A stretch of 64,000 nucleotides of DNA from Planctomycetota bacterium (GTDB lineage Bacteria > Planctomycetota > UBA1135 > JACQFD01): the NCBI GenBank assembly GCA_016200225.1, contig JACQFD010000021.1:248001-312000 (forward strand), written 5' to 3'. The stretch's first letter is position 1; each line of letters starts with the position of its first letter. The translations under genes were made by a program, and so were the position numbers. The notes below the pieces were generated by a model, which saw only the letters and a list, made by a program, of their open reading frames with translations, searched no databases and was not told where the DNA came from. Shown piece after piece: positions 16,971 through 24,718 of this stretch.

Positions 16971-17237
16971 TCACCTTTTCTTTCGAAGTCGATGGAACTC
17001 CTCGAATTTTCGAGTCGCCAGCAGCCTCCGCGCCAGCAGAAAGGCGTCCTCAACCTCCTGCGCCGCCTCGAGTTGTCGCTTGGTCGGGCTTGAATCACGA
17101 AACGCGGTCAACCCCTTCTCAATGGCGGCGAATGCCGATTCCAAGTTTGGGTTCGGACCATCGAGGCCGCCGTCCAGAATGACTTTCTGATACTCGGCGC
17201 TCTCGGGCAACGCGGCTGCGTTCTTGTTTGGTTTCAT
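16971..17237 (-). CDS. Small helical protein in the SctE (needle co-chaperone) position
   Basis: An 88-residue protein starting at ATG 17237, whose A overlaps the stop of the upstream TPR lipoprotein gene (TGATG), so the two are translationally coupled. The last 55 residues form charged helices (segments AFAAIEKGLTAFRDS and EVEDAFLLARRLLATRKFEEF). YscE, the partner of YscG in holding the needle subunit soluble, is a 66-residue helical hairpin encoded just before yscF. Order, size and helical character fit here, but there is no diagnostic motif. Confidence 0.5.
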   Translation of the reverse strand: MKPNKNAAALPESAEYQKVILDGGLDGPNPNLESAFAAIEKGLTAFRDSSPTKRQLEAAQEVEDAFLLARRLLATRKFEEFHRLRKKR

Positions 17238-19810
17238 CAATTCTTGCCCGTTCCCTTCGTCGGGCGAATTGTATATTTCGACGACATTCGATCCAATTCG
17301 GAGCGCTCCTCCGCGCTCAGATCCAAATCTCCGGACTTGAGTTTTGTTAATATTGCGGAACCCTCGTCCCATTCTTCGGGATTCTTCGCGGCTTCGGAAT
17401 GTGACAATTTCAACTTGGCGTGAAGCAGGAGCGCGGCGGCCTGAAACGCGCCGCTCGCCTCCGTCAATCCGCACAATGCGAGCGCAAGGTGATAATTCTC
17501 GTCCTTCCGGCTTGTATCATAAAGTCGAGCCTCGAGCCGCGCGACGAATATATAATATATCGGATTGTGAGCGATGATCGGATAAACGGGTTTCAGATAG
17601 GGTTCGATCAGCGATACCGCTTTTGAATAATCGAGGGAGCGTTCGAGACACACGGCCTTCAGAAATTTGGCTTCGAAATAATCGCTGTCGAGCGCGATCG
17701 CGCGGTCCAACTCGGAAGCGCATTTCGAGAACGCGTTGATTGAAGATGCGCTTTCTTCCGAGCCGCCCGTTCCGGCAAGCGCCTCCCCCAAATGCAACTT
17801 TGCCCACGCGACCGCGACTTCGGCGCGCAAACGCGGATTCATCGTATTATTTACAGATACAAACCGCGACGCGCCCTGCCCGTCGGTCCGGTAGTCTTCG
17901 CGCCATTGTAAATATTCGTCGATTTGATGCAAAAACTCGCCGCGGCCCGGTTCATTATCCATATTCTCCCGTTTTCGATCGCCCGACAGATCGGGTTTTT
18001 CGGCGCCCGAAGCGACGCGTTTCCAATATTCATTTCCCTTTTCTTCAAATCCGTCGAGTCGATCCAGCGTCCGCGAGGCCTCCGCCAGCATTTTTCTCGC
18101 TTCGTTCCATGCATTATTACGAATCGCCTGATCGCCAAGGATAAGAAATCCCGGTACCCAGTCCGGGTGGCGCTCGATCGCCGCGCGCGCGCGCGATTTT
18201 ACATTTTCCTCCATTCGATCGATTCTTGCCTTGTCGGACGACGACGTCGCGATTGCCAGCTTTGCCATGTCGTTCGCATTCGCGGCGTATCGGCAAAGAA
18301 AAAGCGGATGATTCGGATCGTTATCCATCGCGCGCTTCAACGCCGCATCGACGTGTTCGAGCATTTCCGCGCGCTGAGCGGGGTGGAAATTACTAAATGC
18401 GGCGATCCATGCTTTGAAAGCGCCGTCGAATTCGTCGCGCGCCACGCGGCTGCCGTTGGATACCGGCGCCTTGGCCGGGGATGCATCGGCTTTTGTATTC
18501 TCGGGGCGCCGGCCGGTCATGCTAATTTTAAGCTGAGCGATTGCGTCGCGGAGAGCGGCCTGACTTTCGGATTGTAATTTTTCGAGCGTCTTTTCCGCCA
18601 GGTCGAACTGCGCTTTATCTTTTGTAAATACAGCATGCTCAAAGACGATTTGCGCCATGCAAAGCCGCGCCGCGGCGTCGTCGGTGAATTGGCCGATGAT
18701 CTGGCCGAGCAGTCTGAGGGCCTCCGTGTAGTCGCCCTCGCCATGCGAACTTATATAAATCTTCCTTTTCAACTCGGCGCCGAAAAGTAAATATTCCGGA
18801 TTGGAATAAATCAGCGGATACTTATTATTTAAATATTCGCCCACCAGCGCGACAGCCCGCCCGTAGTCTTTAATTTGATCGCAATGGCGCGCCTGGAGGT
18901 ATCGCGGCAAAAAGTAGTTTTTATCAATATCCGCGATCGAGTCCAGATTCTTAAGAAAATCCGCCGATGCTTCATTTTCGGGCGTGCGGCGCACGAGGCG
19001 CGCTTCGCCGTATTCGTAAGTATTCCACGCCATCAGGATTTCGGCCCGGAGTCGCCGCGTCTGCGAATCGCCGATCTCCAGGTTCGGCCCCGACCCTCCC
19101 GGCAAGCCTGCCTCGCTACGAGTATCGATCCGCCAGCGCAGGTATTCTTTAATTTCCTTTATGATCAGTTCAAAGCGTCCCTTGTCGCCGGGCGACATCG
19201 TTCGAGCGCCTGAAGGAATCGTAAACTCGGGCCGCGCGACGCCCGATGCCAATTGTTGCCAATATTCATCGTCCCTATCTTCATAACCTTCGATGCGCTC
19301 GAGGAATCGAAGCGCATTCGTCAGCGATTCACGCGCTTCCGACCATGATTCATCTTGAATCGCGCGGTTGCCGAGCACGAGCCACGCAGGCACCCAATTT
19401 GGATAACGCCTCAGCGCGTCGTTTGCATATTTCTTAACTTCCGCGCCGAGCGCTTCGATCTTTTTTCGGTCGACGGCTCCGGTTTTTGTAATATTCGTTC
19501 CGCCGGCGTCCCGGCTTTTCGCAAACGTCAGCATTGCATTCGTTATCTCCGCGTACAGGCAATGATAACGCGGCACCTGCGGATCGTTTGTAATCGAAGA
19601 CTTCAGCGCCTCACGCACTTCCTCGAGCCGCTCCAGCGGCGAACCTTGAATTTTCGCCTGCTCGGACTGTTTCCAAAGTTGAAATGCTCTTTTATAAGCA
19701 TCCTCCGCGAGTGTCGATTCTCGAGGAGGCGGCGCTTCGATCCGTTGCGTGGAACCGCAGGCGGCCGCGAGCAACGGCGCCAGACAATATATATAAATGA
19801 AACGGCCCAT
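17237..19810 (-). CDS. Duplicated TPR-like outer lipoprotein in the T3SS operon
   Basis: An 857-residue protein with a lipoprotein signal (lipobox LAAACGS near residue 18). It consists of two homologous halves of about 400 residues. The first contains RYPNWVPAWLVLGNRAIQDE and a later DDEYWQQLASGVARP; the second contains RHPDWVPGFLILGDQAIRNN and NEYWKRVASGAEKP at matching distances. Both halves are helical repeats of TPR type. It sits between sctV and the needle genes, 4 bases after sctV, so it is co-transcribed. A periplasmic scaffold or pilotin-like role for the missing secretin is one possibility. It is not a known T3SS family. Confidence 0.7.
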   Translation of the reverse strand: MGRFIYIYCLAPLLAAACGSTQRIEAPPPRESTLAEDAYKRAFQLWKQSEQAKIQGSPLERLEEVREALKSSITNDPQVPRYHCLYAEITNAMLTFAKSRDAGGTNITKTGAVDRKKIEALGAEVKKYANDALRRYPNWVPAWLVLGNRAIQDESWSEARESLTNALRFLERIEGYEDRDDEYWQQLASGVARPEFTIPSGARTMSPGDKGRFELIIKEIKEYLRWRIDTRSEAGLPGGSGPNLEIGDSQTRRLRAEILMAWNTYEYGEARLVRRTPENEASADFLKNLDSIADIDKNYFLPRYLQARHCDQIKDYGRAVALVGEYLNNKYPLIYSNPEYLLFGAELKRKIYISSHGEGDYTEALRLLGQIIGQFTDDAAARLCMAQIVFEHAVFTKDKAQFDLAEKTLEKLQSESQAALRDAIAQLKISMTGRRPENTKADASPAKAPVSNGSRVARDEFDGAFKAWIAAFSNFHPAQRAEMLEHVDAALKRAMDNDPNHPLFLCRYAANANDMAKLAIATSSSDKARIDRMEENVKSRARAAIERHPDWVPGFLILGDQAIRNNAWNEARKMLAEASRTLDRLDGFEEKGNEYWKRVASGAEKPDLSGDRKRENMDNEPGRGEFLHQIDEYLQWREDYRTDGQGASRFVSVNNTMNPRLRAEVAVAWAKLHLGEALAGTGGSEESASSINAFSKCASELDRAIALDSDYFEAKFLKAVCLERSLDYSKAVSLIEPYLKPVYPIIAHNPIYYIFVARLEARLYDTSRKDENYHLALALCGLTEASGAFQAAALLLHAKLKLSHSEAAKNPEEWDEGSAILTKLKSGDLDLSAEERSELDRMSSKYTIRPTKGTGKN

Positions 19811-19814
19811 CGAC

Positions 19815-22040
19815 TTATCGCTCCCCGCCCGACGCGGTCGATCCTGTCGCCACTTCCCGCTTCCGGAATTGAATTTCGCCGAGGCGTCGTTCGCGCATTG
19901 TGTGCGGGTTGAATTCGCGATTCGAAATTACAAATACGCCAGGGAGATCATTTTCGATCATTTCGCGAAGCGGCCTGCGTATTTCTTCGTTGTAAACGAG
20001 GATCACGGCGGCCGGCTGTCTGCGAATGTTGGGTTTTTCGACGTCTTCCTTGATCGATTGGATGACATCCTTGACGTCGGCGTGGAACGGTCCAATTTGA
20101 CCGTCCGCGAATAATTGTACGAATTCGCCGATTGTGTTATCGATTGTATAATATTCCAGGAGGGAACTGTTCAGTGCAAGCCGCGTGCAGATTGCCGGAG
20201 CGAGTTCGATACGCACCATTTCCGTGAGCTTCCGATGATCGGTTGTCTGGGGTTCGTCGCGGCGCGCGAGCGCTTCGCAGATTCCGCGCAAATCTTGAAT
20301 CGAGACCTGCTCGCGCAGCAGATTCTTCATGACGTCGGCGACGGTCGCCAATGTTAATGCTTTCGGACCGACGACGGCTTTTCGGAGTTCTGTATGCTTG
20401 GGGTCGAGCGTTTTTAGATATTCCTGAGTCTGCGTGATTCCCCACAGGCGGTGCGCGTTGTGTAACAACTTTTGGAACACTCCATAAGCTACAATACTCC
20501 ATGCCAAATCCTGTGCGAGCAGACCGCTTTCCTCCGCCTTCTTGAGGTCGGCGGGCGAAATCATTAAATGAGTTTGATTGGATATATCGACGACTCTCAT
20601 GTATCGAATTCCCAGCTCATCCAATCGCGGCCGCGCTTCGTCCAAAAAGATCGGCCCGATGGTTTGGTTAAAAACGAGGGCATTATGAATGAACAGCGAC
20701 CATGAAAAGGGCGGAATCTGATCCGATGGGAAAATATCAAAATGCGGTAAATTAACATAAAGCCGCCGATTGATGCCGTCGCGGATGACAACCCTGTAAG
20801 CTTCAAGCTCGCGATTCGGCCCAAACACGGATTCGTAGATATTTCTATTAAATTCGAGCCGGATTTGTGAGAGTTCGGGCGGCTGCGCGGATTCCAACTT
20901 CTTCGGTTCGGTCAAAATGCGCTCGGGCGGCGTGCCGGCGGACGCGATGGTTTCGGTTTTCGTTTCTGCTTTCGCCTCTTTCGGTTTGGTCGATCGGTAT
21001 CGCCAAACGCCGACAATTGTCAATATTGCGCCGAGGACCCAGAACGGCGTCGCGTCAAACGACGACCGCGACGCGCCGATCGAGGCCAACGCAACCAATA
21101 GACCGGCGGAAACAAAAATGGAAAGCGGATTTCCGAATAGTTGTCTACCGATGTCCGCGGCGAGGCCCGGAACCGCGGAGCCCTTGCTCGAATCTGAGGA
21201 TCCGACGCGCGTGACGACGAGGCCGGCGGAAAAACTACACATCAACGCCGGTATCTGCGAAACGAGACCGTCGCCGATCGTTAATATTGTATACGTCTGG
21301 GCCGCCTGGCCGAGGTCCATGCCCTGCTGAAGTACGCCGATCAGCAGACCGCCGATAATGTTAACCAGTGAAATAATAATTCCCGCGATGGCGTCGCCTT
21401 TTACAAATACGACGGCGCCTTCCATCGCGGAATAAACTTTGGATTCGCGGTCGACCGCGCTGCGGCGAAGGCGGAATTCCTCCGGATCGGGGTTCTCCAT
21501 GCGCGCCATTTCATTATCAATTGCCATCATTTTCTGCGGCATCGCGTCCAATGTAAATCGGGCGGCGACCTGCGCCACGCGCTCCGCGCCCTTGGCGACG
21601 ACGAGGAACTGCACGACGGTGATCAATATAAATACGACGGCGCCGACGATAAAGTTTCCGCCGACGACAAATTCTCCAAATGTAAAAATAATATTGCCTG
21701 CGTTCGCCTCGAGCAATATCAGTTTCGTGGTTGCGATATTCAGCGCAAGGCGGAACAGCGTGGATATTAATAATATCGCGGGAAACGAAGTGAAAAGCGC
21801 GGTGCTTCCCACATACAACGCCGCCAAAAATATGGAGACGGACAATGCAAGATTCGTCGCAATAAGAAAGTCCATTTGACCCGGCCCCACGCGAATCACC
21901 AGCAGCGCAAGCACGAGGAATGCAGCCACGGCAAGGAGGGCGTTTCCCAGGTAGGACCCCATGAAGGCGTTCAGGCCCTTCTTTTCTCCCGACGCCGCGG
22001 ACGGCTTCGTCGCATTGTTGGTTATTTGAATCTTAGCCAT
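19815..22040 (-). CDS. sctV: T3SS export gate protein SctV
   Basis: A 741-residue FlhA/YscV-family export gate protein. Seven to eight transmembrane helices fill the first 330 residues, with the conserved FLIATNLALSVSIFLAALYV region, the STLFRLALNIATTKLIL segment and the FHIPEP-loop equivalent region GERVAQVAARFTLDAMPQKM. The C-terminal cytosolic domain (about 390-741) forms the nonameric ring that binds chaperone-substrate complexes. An apparent regulon promoter lies upstream (22096-22126) with a -10 box closest to the sigma-28 consensus. It is the first gene of the left arm. Confidence 0.97.
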   Translation of the reverse strand: MAKIQITNNATKPSAASGEKKGLNAFMGSYLGNALLAVAAFLVLALLVIRVGPGQMDFLIATNLALSVSIFLAALYVGSTALFTSFPAILLISTLFRLALNIATTKLILLEANAGNIIFTFGEFVVGGNFIVGAVVFILITVVQFLVVAKGAERVAQVAARFTLDAMPQKMMAIDNEMARMENPDPEEFRLRRSAVDRESKVYSAMEGAVVFVKGDAIAGIIISLVNIIGGLLIGVLQQGMDLGQAAQTYTILTIGDGLVSQIPALMCSFSAGLVVTRVGSSDSSKGSAVPGLAADIGRQLFGNPLSIFVSAGLLVALASIGASRSSFDATPFWVLGAILTIVGVWRYRSTKPKEAKAETKTETIASAGTPPERILTEPKKLESAQPPELSQIRLEFNRNIYESVFGPNRELEAYRVVIRDGINRRLYVNLPHFDIFPSDQIPPFSWSLFIHNALVFNQTIGPIFLDEARPRLDELGIRYMRVVDISNQTHLMISPADLKKAEESGLLAQDLAWSIVAYGVFQKLLHNAHRLWGITQTQEYLKTLDPKHTELRKAVVGPKALTLATVADVMKNLLREQVSIQDLRGICEALARRDEPQTTDHRKLTEMVRIELAPAICTRLALNSSLLEYYTIDNTIGEFVQLFADGQIGPFHADVKDVIQSIKEDVEKPNIRRQPAAVILVYNEEIRRPLREMIENDLPGVFVISNREFNPHTMRERRLGEIQFRKREVATGSTASGGER

Positions 22041-22095
22041 GCCGGATTATGAGTATATGAATCTTCGGGGGAATGCGACGCGGGTCCATGCGCAT

Positions 22096-22126
22096 CTTAT
22101 CGGGGCAACACCGCGGATCGTTGCGT
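22096..22126 (-). promoter_or_regulatory. Putative T3SS regulon promoter (sctV)
   Basis: On the minus strand: ACGCAACG, 16 bases, CGATAAG. The downstream box ends 55 bases before the sctV ATG. CCGATAAG equals the sigma-28 -10 core (GCCGATAA) almost exactly, which ties the other five copies to a FliA-like factor. It is back to back with the plus-strand promoter at 22150-22180. Confidence 0.6.
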
Positions 22127-22149
22127 GGAGTTTCCGCAGCGAATTTTAC

Positions 22150-22180
22150 GCGCAACACCCGCGCTGGACGAGGCGAGAAG
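22150..22180 (+). promoter_or_regulatory. Putative T3SS regulon promoter (orphan 22263 gene)
   Basis: GCGCAACA, 16 bases, CGAGAAG, ending 82 bases before the ATG at 22263. The divergent sctV promoter is only 23 bases away, so the two could share an activator. Confidence 0.65.
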
Positions 22181-22262
22181 CGAAACGGCCGGAACTGCCT
22201 CCGCGGTCCGGCTTCGGTTCGTTCTTAACAATCCGACCTCTACTCTAACATTCAACAAACCC

Positions 22263-22958
22263 ATGAACCTCCTATCCCAATTGCAATCCGCGTCAAAAAT
22301 AACAATGACGCCGTTCAATGCCTTTGCAAACTCGACGATTTTCGCCGCGCCGAAGATCGTGAATCCCGGCGTCGACGCCATCAATCGCAACCTCGGCAAC
22401 ACCGACAACCTTCTGAGTCCGCTCGAGGGATTCCTCGGCGGCGCCAAGTATGGTTATGAATTGAATATCGCCGCCGGCAATCTGTTGCCGGGCGAGCTCA
22501 AAGCCGCACGTGGCGGACTGCAGTCCATCGAGCGCGCGGAATCCCTTCTTGGTCCGATTGGGAACGCCGTCGCGATCGCGGGCGGACTCACTTCAGATAC
22601 GCCAATCAAAAGCACATTCTGCGCCGGTGTCGGCATCCTCGGCGCCGACGCGGGAATCGGAATTGGCGCCGTAGGCGGCGGGCTATTTGGCGCCGGAGTG
22701 GGCGCGGTTCCCCTTGCGATGGCCGGATCTGTAATTGGCGGAATTATCGCAGAAAAGAGTTGCGAAATCGACGTCGATGCGGCCAGCAGCCTATTTAATA
22801 CATTTGCGCCGCAGGAGATCCGCGGACCGGTGGACAATTTCTTTGGATCCGTCGACAACGGAATTCGCAATGCGGTTTCCGGCGCCGAACAGATGGGCGA
22901 GTCGGCATTCAACTCGATCACGAACGCCGTCGGCAACGCGTTCGATTCGATATTTTAA
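22263..22958 (+). CDS. Orphan Gly/Ala-rich protein, candidate T3SS substrate
   Basis: A 231-residue protein starting at ATG 22263; the longer frame to 22125 would run through the promoter. No signal peptide is seen. The N-terminal 40 residues are Ser/Thr/Asn-rich, as in T3SS secretion signals. A hydrophobic Gly-rich segment (about 115-165, with repeated GxGxGxxGGGLFGAG) could insert in membranes. The C-terminal 50 residues form an amphipathic helix set (FFGSVDNGIRNAVSG, FNSITNAVGNAFDSIF). A regulon promoter precedes it and a strong terminator follows, so it is a single-gene unit. Translocator or effector is inferred. Confidence 0.65.
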   Translation: MNLLSQLQSASKITMTPFNAFANSTIFAAPKIVNPGVDAINRNLGNTDNLLSPLEGFLGGAKYGYELNIAAGNLLPGELKAARGGLQSIERAESLLGPIGNAVAIAGGLTSDTPIKSTFCAGVGILGADAGIGIGAVGGGLFGAGVGAVPLAMAGSVIGGIIAEKSCEIDVDAASSLFNTFAPQEIRGPVDNFFGSVDNGIRNAVSGAEQMGESAFNSITNAVGNAFDSIF

Positions 22959-22977
22959 CAAATCCCGTCAAACTCGA

Positions 22978-23029
22978 CGCCCCGGGACAGTGAATCGTCA
23001 AGACATTGAATCCCGGGGCGTTTTTTTTT
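22978..23029 (+). terminator. Intrinsic terminator of the 22263 gene
   Basis: CGCCCCGGGA at 22978-22987 pairs with TCCCGGGGCG at 23011-23020 (10 bp), followed directly by nine T. The loop of 23 bases is long. The converging sigma-factor gene ends at 23039, just beyond. Confidence 0.85.
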
Positions 23030-23038
23030 ATGAATATA

Positions 23039-23710
23039 TCAATTATCGCCGAGTTTCAACGCGGCCGCGAGTTTCTCGAGAATTTCCTTATGCGGTTTGC
23101 TAATATTCGCTTTGTGGATGCCGAAGACTTCCGCGGTTTCCGTCACGGAAAGTCCCTTGAAATACATAAGTTCAACGATCTTTTGCTCCTTCGCCGAGAG
23201 CTTCTTGATCGCTTCCTTCAAGCGTTCGATCAACTCGCGAATCTCGGCGCTCTCCGCCGCCGATTGGTTGTCGACGGGTTCCACTCCGTACTCGGATATA
23301 ACATAAGACATCGCGATATTTCGAACCGCCCTGGACAGTCGAAAAGCGGCATCCTGGATTCCTCCGCCCGCGGAGTTCGATGTAAATTCCGGAGAATTTA
23401 CAATATTATCAATCGGTTCTTCATTTAATACACCCGCTTTTTCGCGCCTCGAGCAACGCGTCATCCGGCGAACATTATCGATGACCGCCCCGCGAATTCG
23501 ATATCTCGCGAATGTCTTGAACGTGGCCCCCGATTTGTCATTTTCATCGTACTTTCTGCACGCTTCGAGAAGTCCCTCCATGCCATAGCCGACGATCTCG
23601 TCCGCCATGATGGATCGCGGAAGTTTGCGCGCAAGTTGCATGGACACCGCCGCCGCGTAATCCTTATATTTTTCGCAACATTCCGCGTCGCTGTTCGTGT
23701 CCGTTTCCAT
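23039..23710 (-). CDS. FliA/WhiG-like alternative sigma factor (sigma-28 group)
   Basis: A 223-residue sigma-70 family protein. Region 2 shows the FliA pattern: MADEIVGYGMEGLLEACRKYD, then FKTFARYRIRGAVIDNVRR, with the RIRGAxxD motif diagnostic for sigma-28/WhiG/SigB-type factors. Region 4 is LSAKEQKIVELMYFKGLS with a helix-turn-helix ending SKPHKEILEKL. The region between (about 95-150) is long and poorly conserved. No flagellar gene is near; the gene lies inside the T3SS island and follows the FHA gene by 5 bases. It is the natural candidate to read the six two-box promoters. Confidence 0.88.
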   Translation of the reverse strand: METDTNSDAECCEKYKDYAAAVSMQLARKLPRSIMADEIVGYGMEGLLEACRKYDENDKSGATFKTFARYRIRGAVIDNVRRMTRCSRREKAGVLNEEPIDNIVNSPEFTSNSAGGGIQDAAFRLSRAVRNIAMSYVISEYGVEPVDNQSAAESAEIRELIERLKEAIKKLSAKEQKIVELMYFKGLSVTETAEVFGIHKANISKPHKEILEKLAAALKLGDN

Positions 23711-23715
23711 GGGGT

Positions 23716-24492
23716 CTATTTGACGAACAATTTATATAAAAGGAACGCGACGGCGACGAATGCCAGCAACATCAGTAAATAAATAAAGAAAACCGCCGCG
23801 TTCGACTTCGGCGGCCCGTTCTTCGTCGTTTCGCCTTCCTCCCTGGCATCCGGAGAATTCACCCGGCCGGGCGGAAGAATCGTCGTCGAGACATCCGAAA
23901 TCTCGTCCAATGCTTTGTTTATATCATAAAATCTAAGTCTCGCGAATTCTCCGATTCTTAGCGTGTCATCGTGCTTCAATCGGATCGGCTTTGTCAATCG
24001 TTTGTCGGAATCGTTCAAGTAGGTTCCATTCGTGCTGTCTTTGTCGTTCGCCCAATATTCGTCTCCCTTCTTATATATTTCCAAGTGCCGCGCGGAAACG
24101 TCTGTTTCATGTTCAAGCGCCTCCTTGAACAGCGGCGATTCGCGCCCGATGACGACGGCATTATTATTTGTAAAATTAAGAGAAGCCGTGCTCACGTTCT
24201 TGTCGCGGACGAAAAGCTTCAATTGCGGCGCGTCGACCGATTTGGTCTCGATGACCGACGGACGGGGCGCGGCGCGAATTTTCCATTTTTCAACATCATC
24301 GGGGCGTTCCCCAAGCATCGCGCGCGCCTTCGCCCCGGCGGTGACGTACCAGTCGTCACCCTTCAGTTCGATCTTTATACAACCATTCGGAAGGGGCCCT
24401 TGCAGCGCGGGAATCGCGCCGTTCGGAAATGCAATAATCACAGGCGACAGATTTTCCAATCCTGTCGCGTCGATTTCGACACGTCTTACCAT
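23716..24492 (-). CDS. FHA-domain protein with a C-terminal membrane anchor
   Basis: A 258-residue protein. An FHA domain, which binds phosphothreonine, lies at about 95-195 with the conserved order VIGRESP, SARHLEIY, and DSTNGTYLND. A short linker leads to a single transmembrane helix at the C-terminus (about 232-255), so the FHA faces the cytosol. The first 90 residues form an unrecognised small domain. SctD proteins combine a cytosolic FHA-like domain with a TM helix and a large periplasmic part; this protein lacks that part. It may instead read out the kinase at 26497 and act on the adjacent sigma factor, 5 bases downstream. Confidence 0.8.
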   Translation of the reverse strand: MVRRVEIDATGLENLSPVIIAFPNGAIPALQGPLPNGCIKIELKGDDWYVTAGAKARAMLGERPDDVEKWKIRAAPRPSVIETKSVDAPQLKLFVRDKNVSTASLNFTNNNAVVIGRESPLFKEALEHETDVSARHLEIYKKGDEYWANDKDSTNGTYLNDSDKRLTKPIRLKHDDTLRIGEFARLRFYDINKALDEISDVSTTILPPGRVNSPDAREEGETTKNGPPKSNAAVFFIYLLMLLAFVAVAFLLYKLFVK

Positions 24493-24634
24493 CCATGAGC
24501 CTCAGGTTTCACAATGCACGGGGGTGTGTTGAAAGGCCGCACTGTCAGACAAACCGATCGGAGCGGTGCATCTCACACTAACCCCAATCGCGGCGGAAGG
24601 AAACATCACCCCGTTTCGACAATCCGGCGGAGCT

Positions 24635-24665
24635 GCGCAACAACTTTGGGCGGGCGCGCGACAAG
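24635..24665 (+). promoter_or_regulatory. Putative T3SS regulon promoter (24719 gene)
   Basis: GCGCAACA, 16 bases, CGACAAG, ending 53 bases before the ATG at 24719. It is the fifth copy of the two-box element, on the strand and at the distance expected. Confidence 0.65.
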
Positions 24666-24718
24666 TGGATGACGAACTCCTTCCCCCATTTTCACTCGCA
24701 ATCGAATCCAATCCTAAC

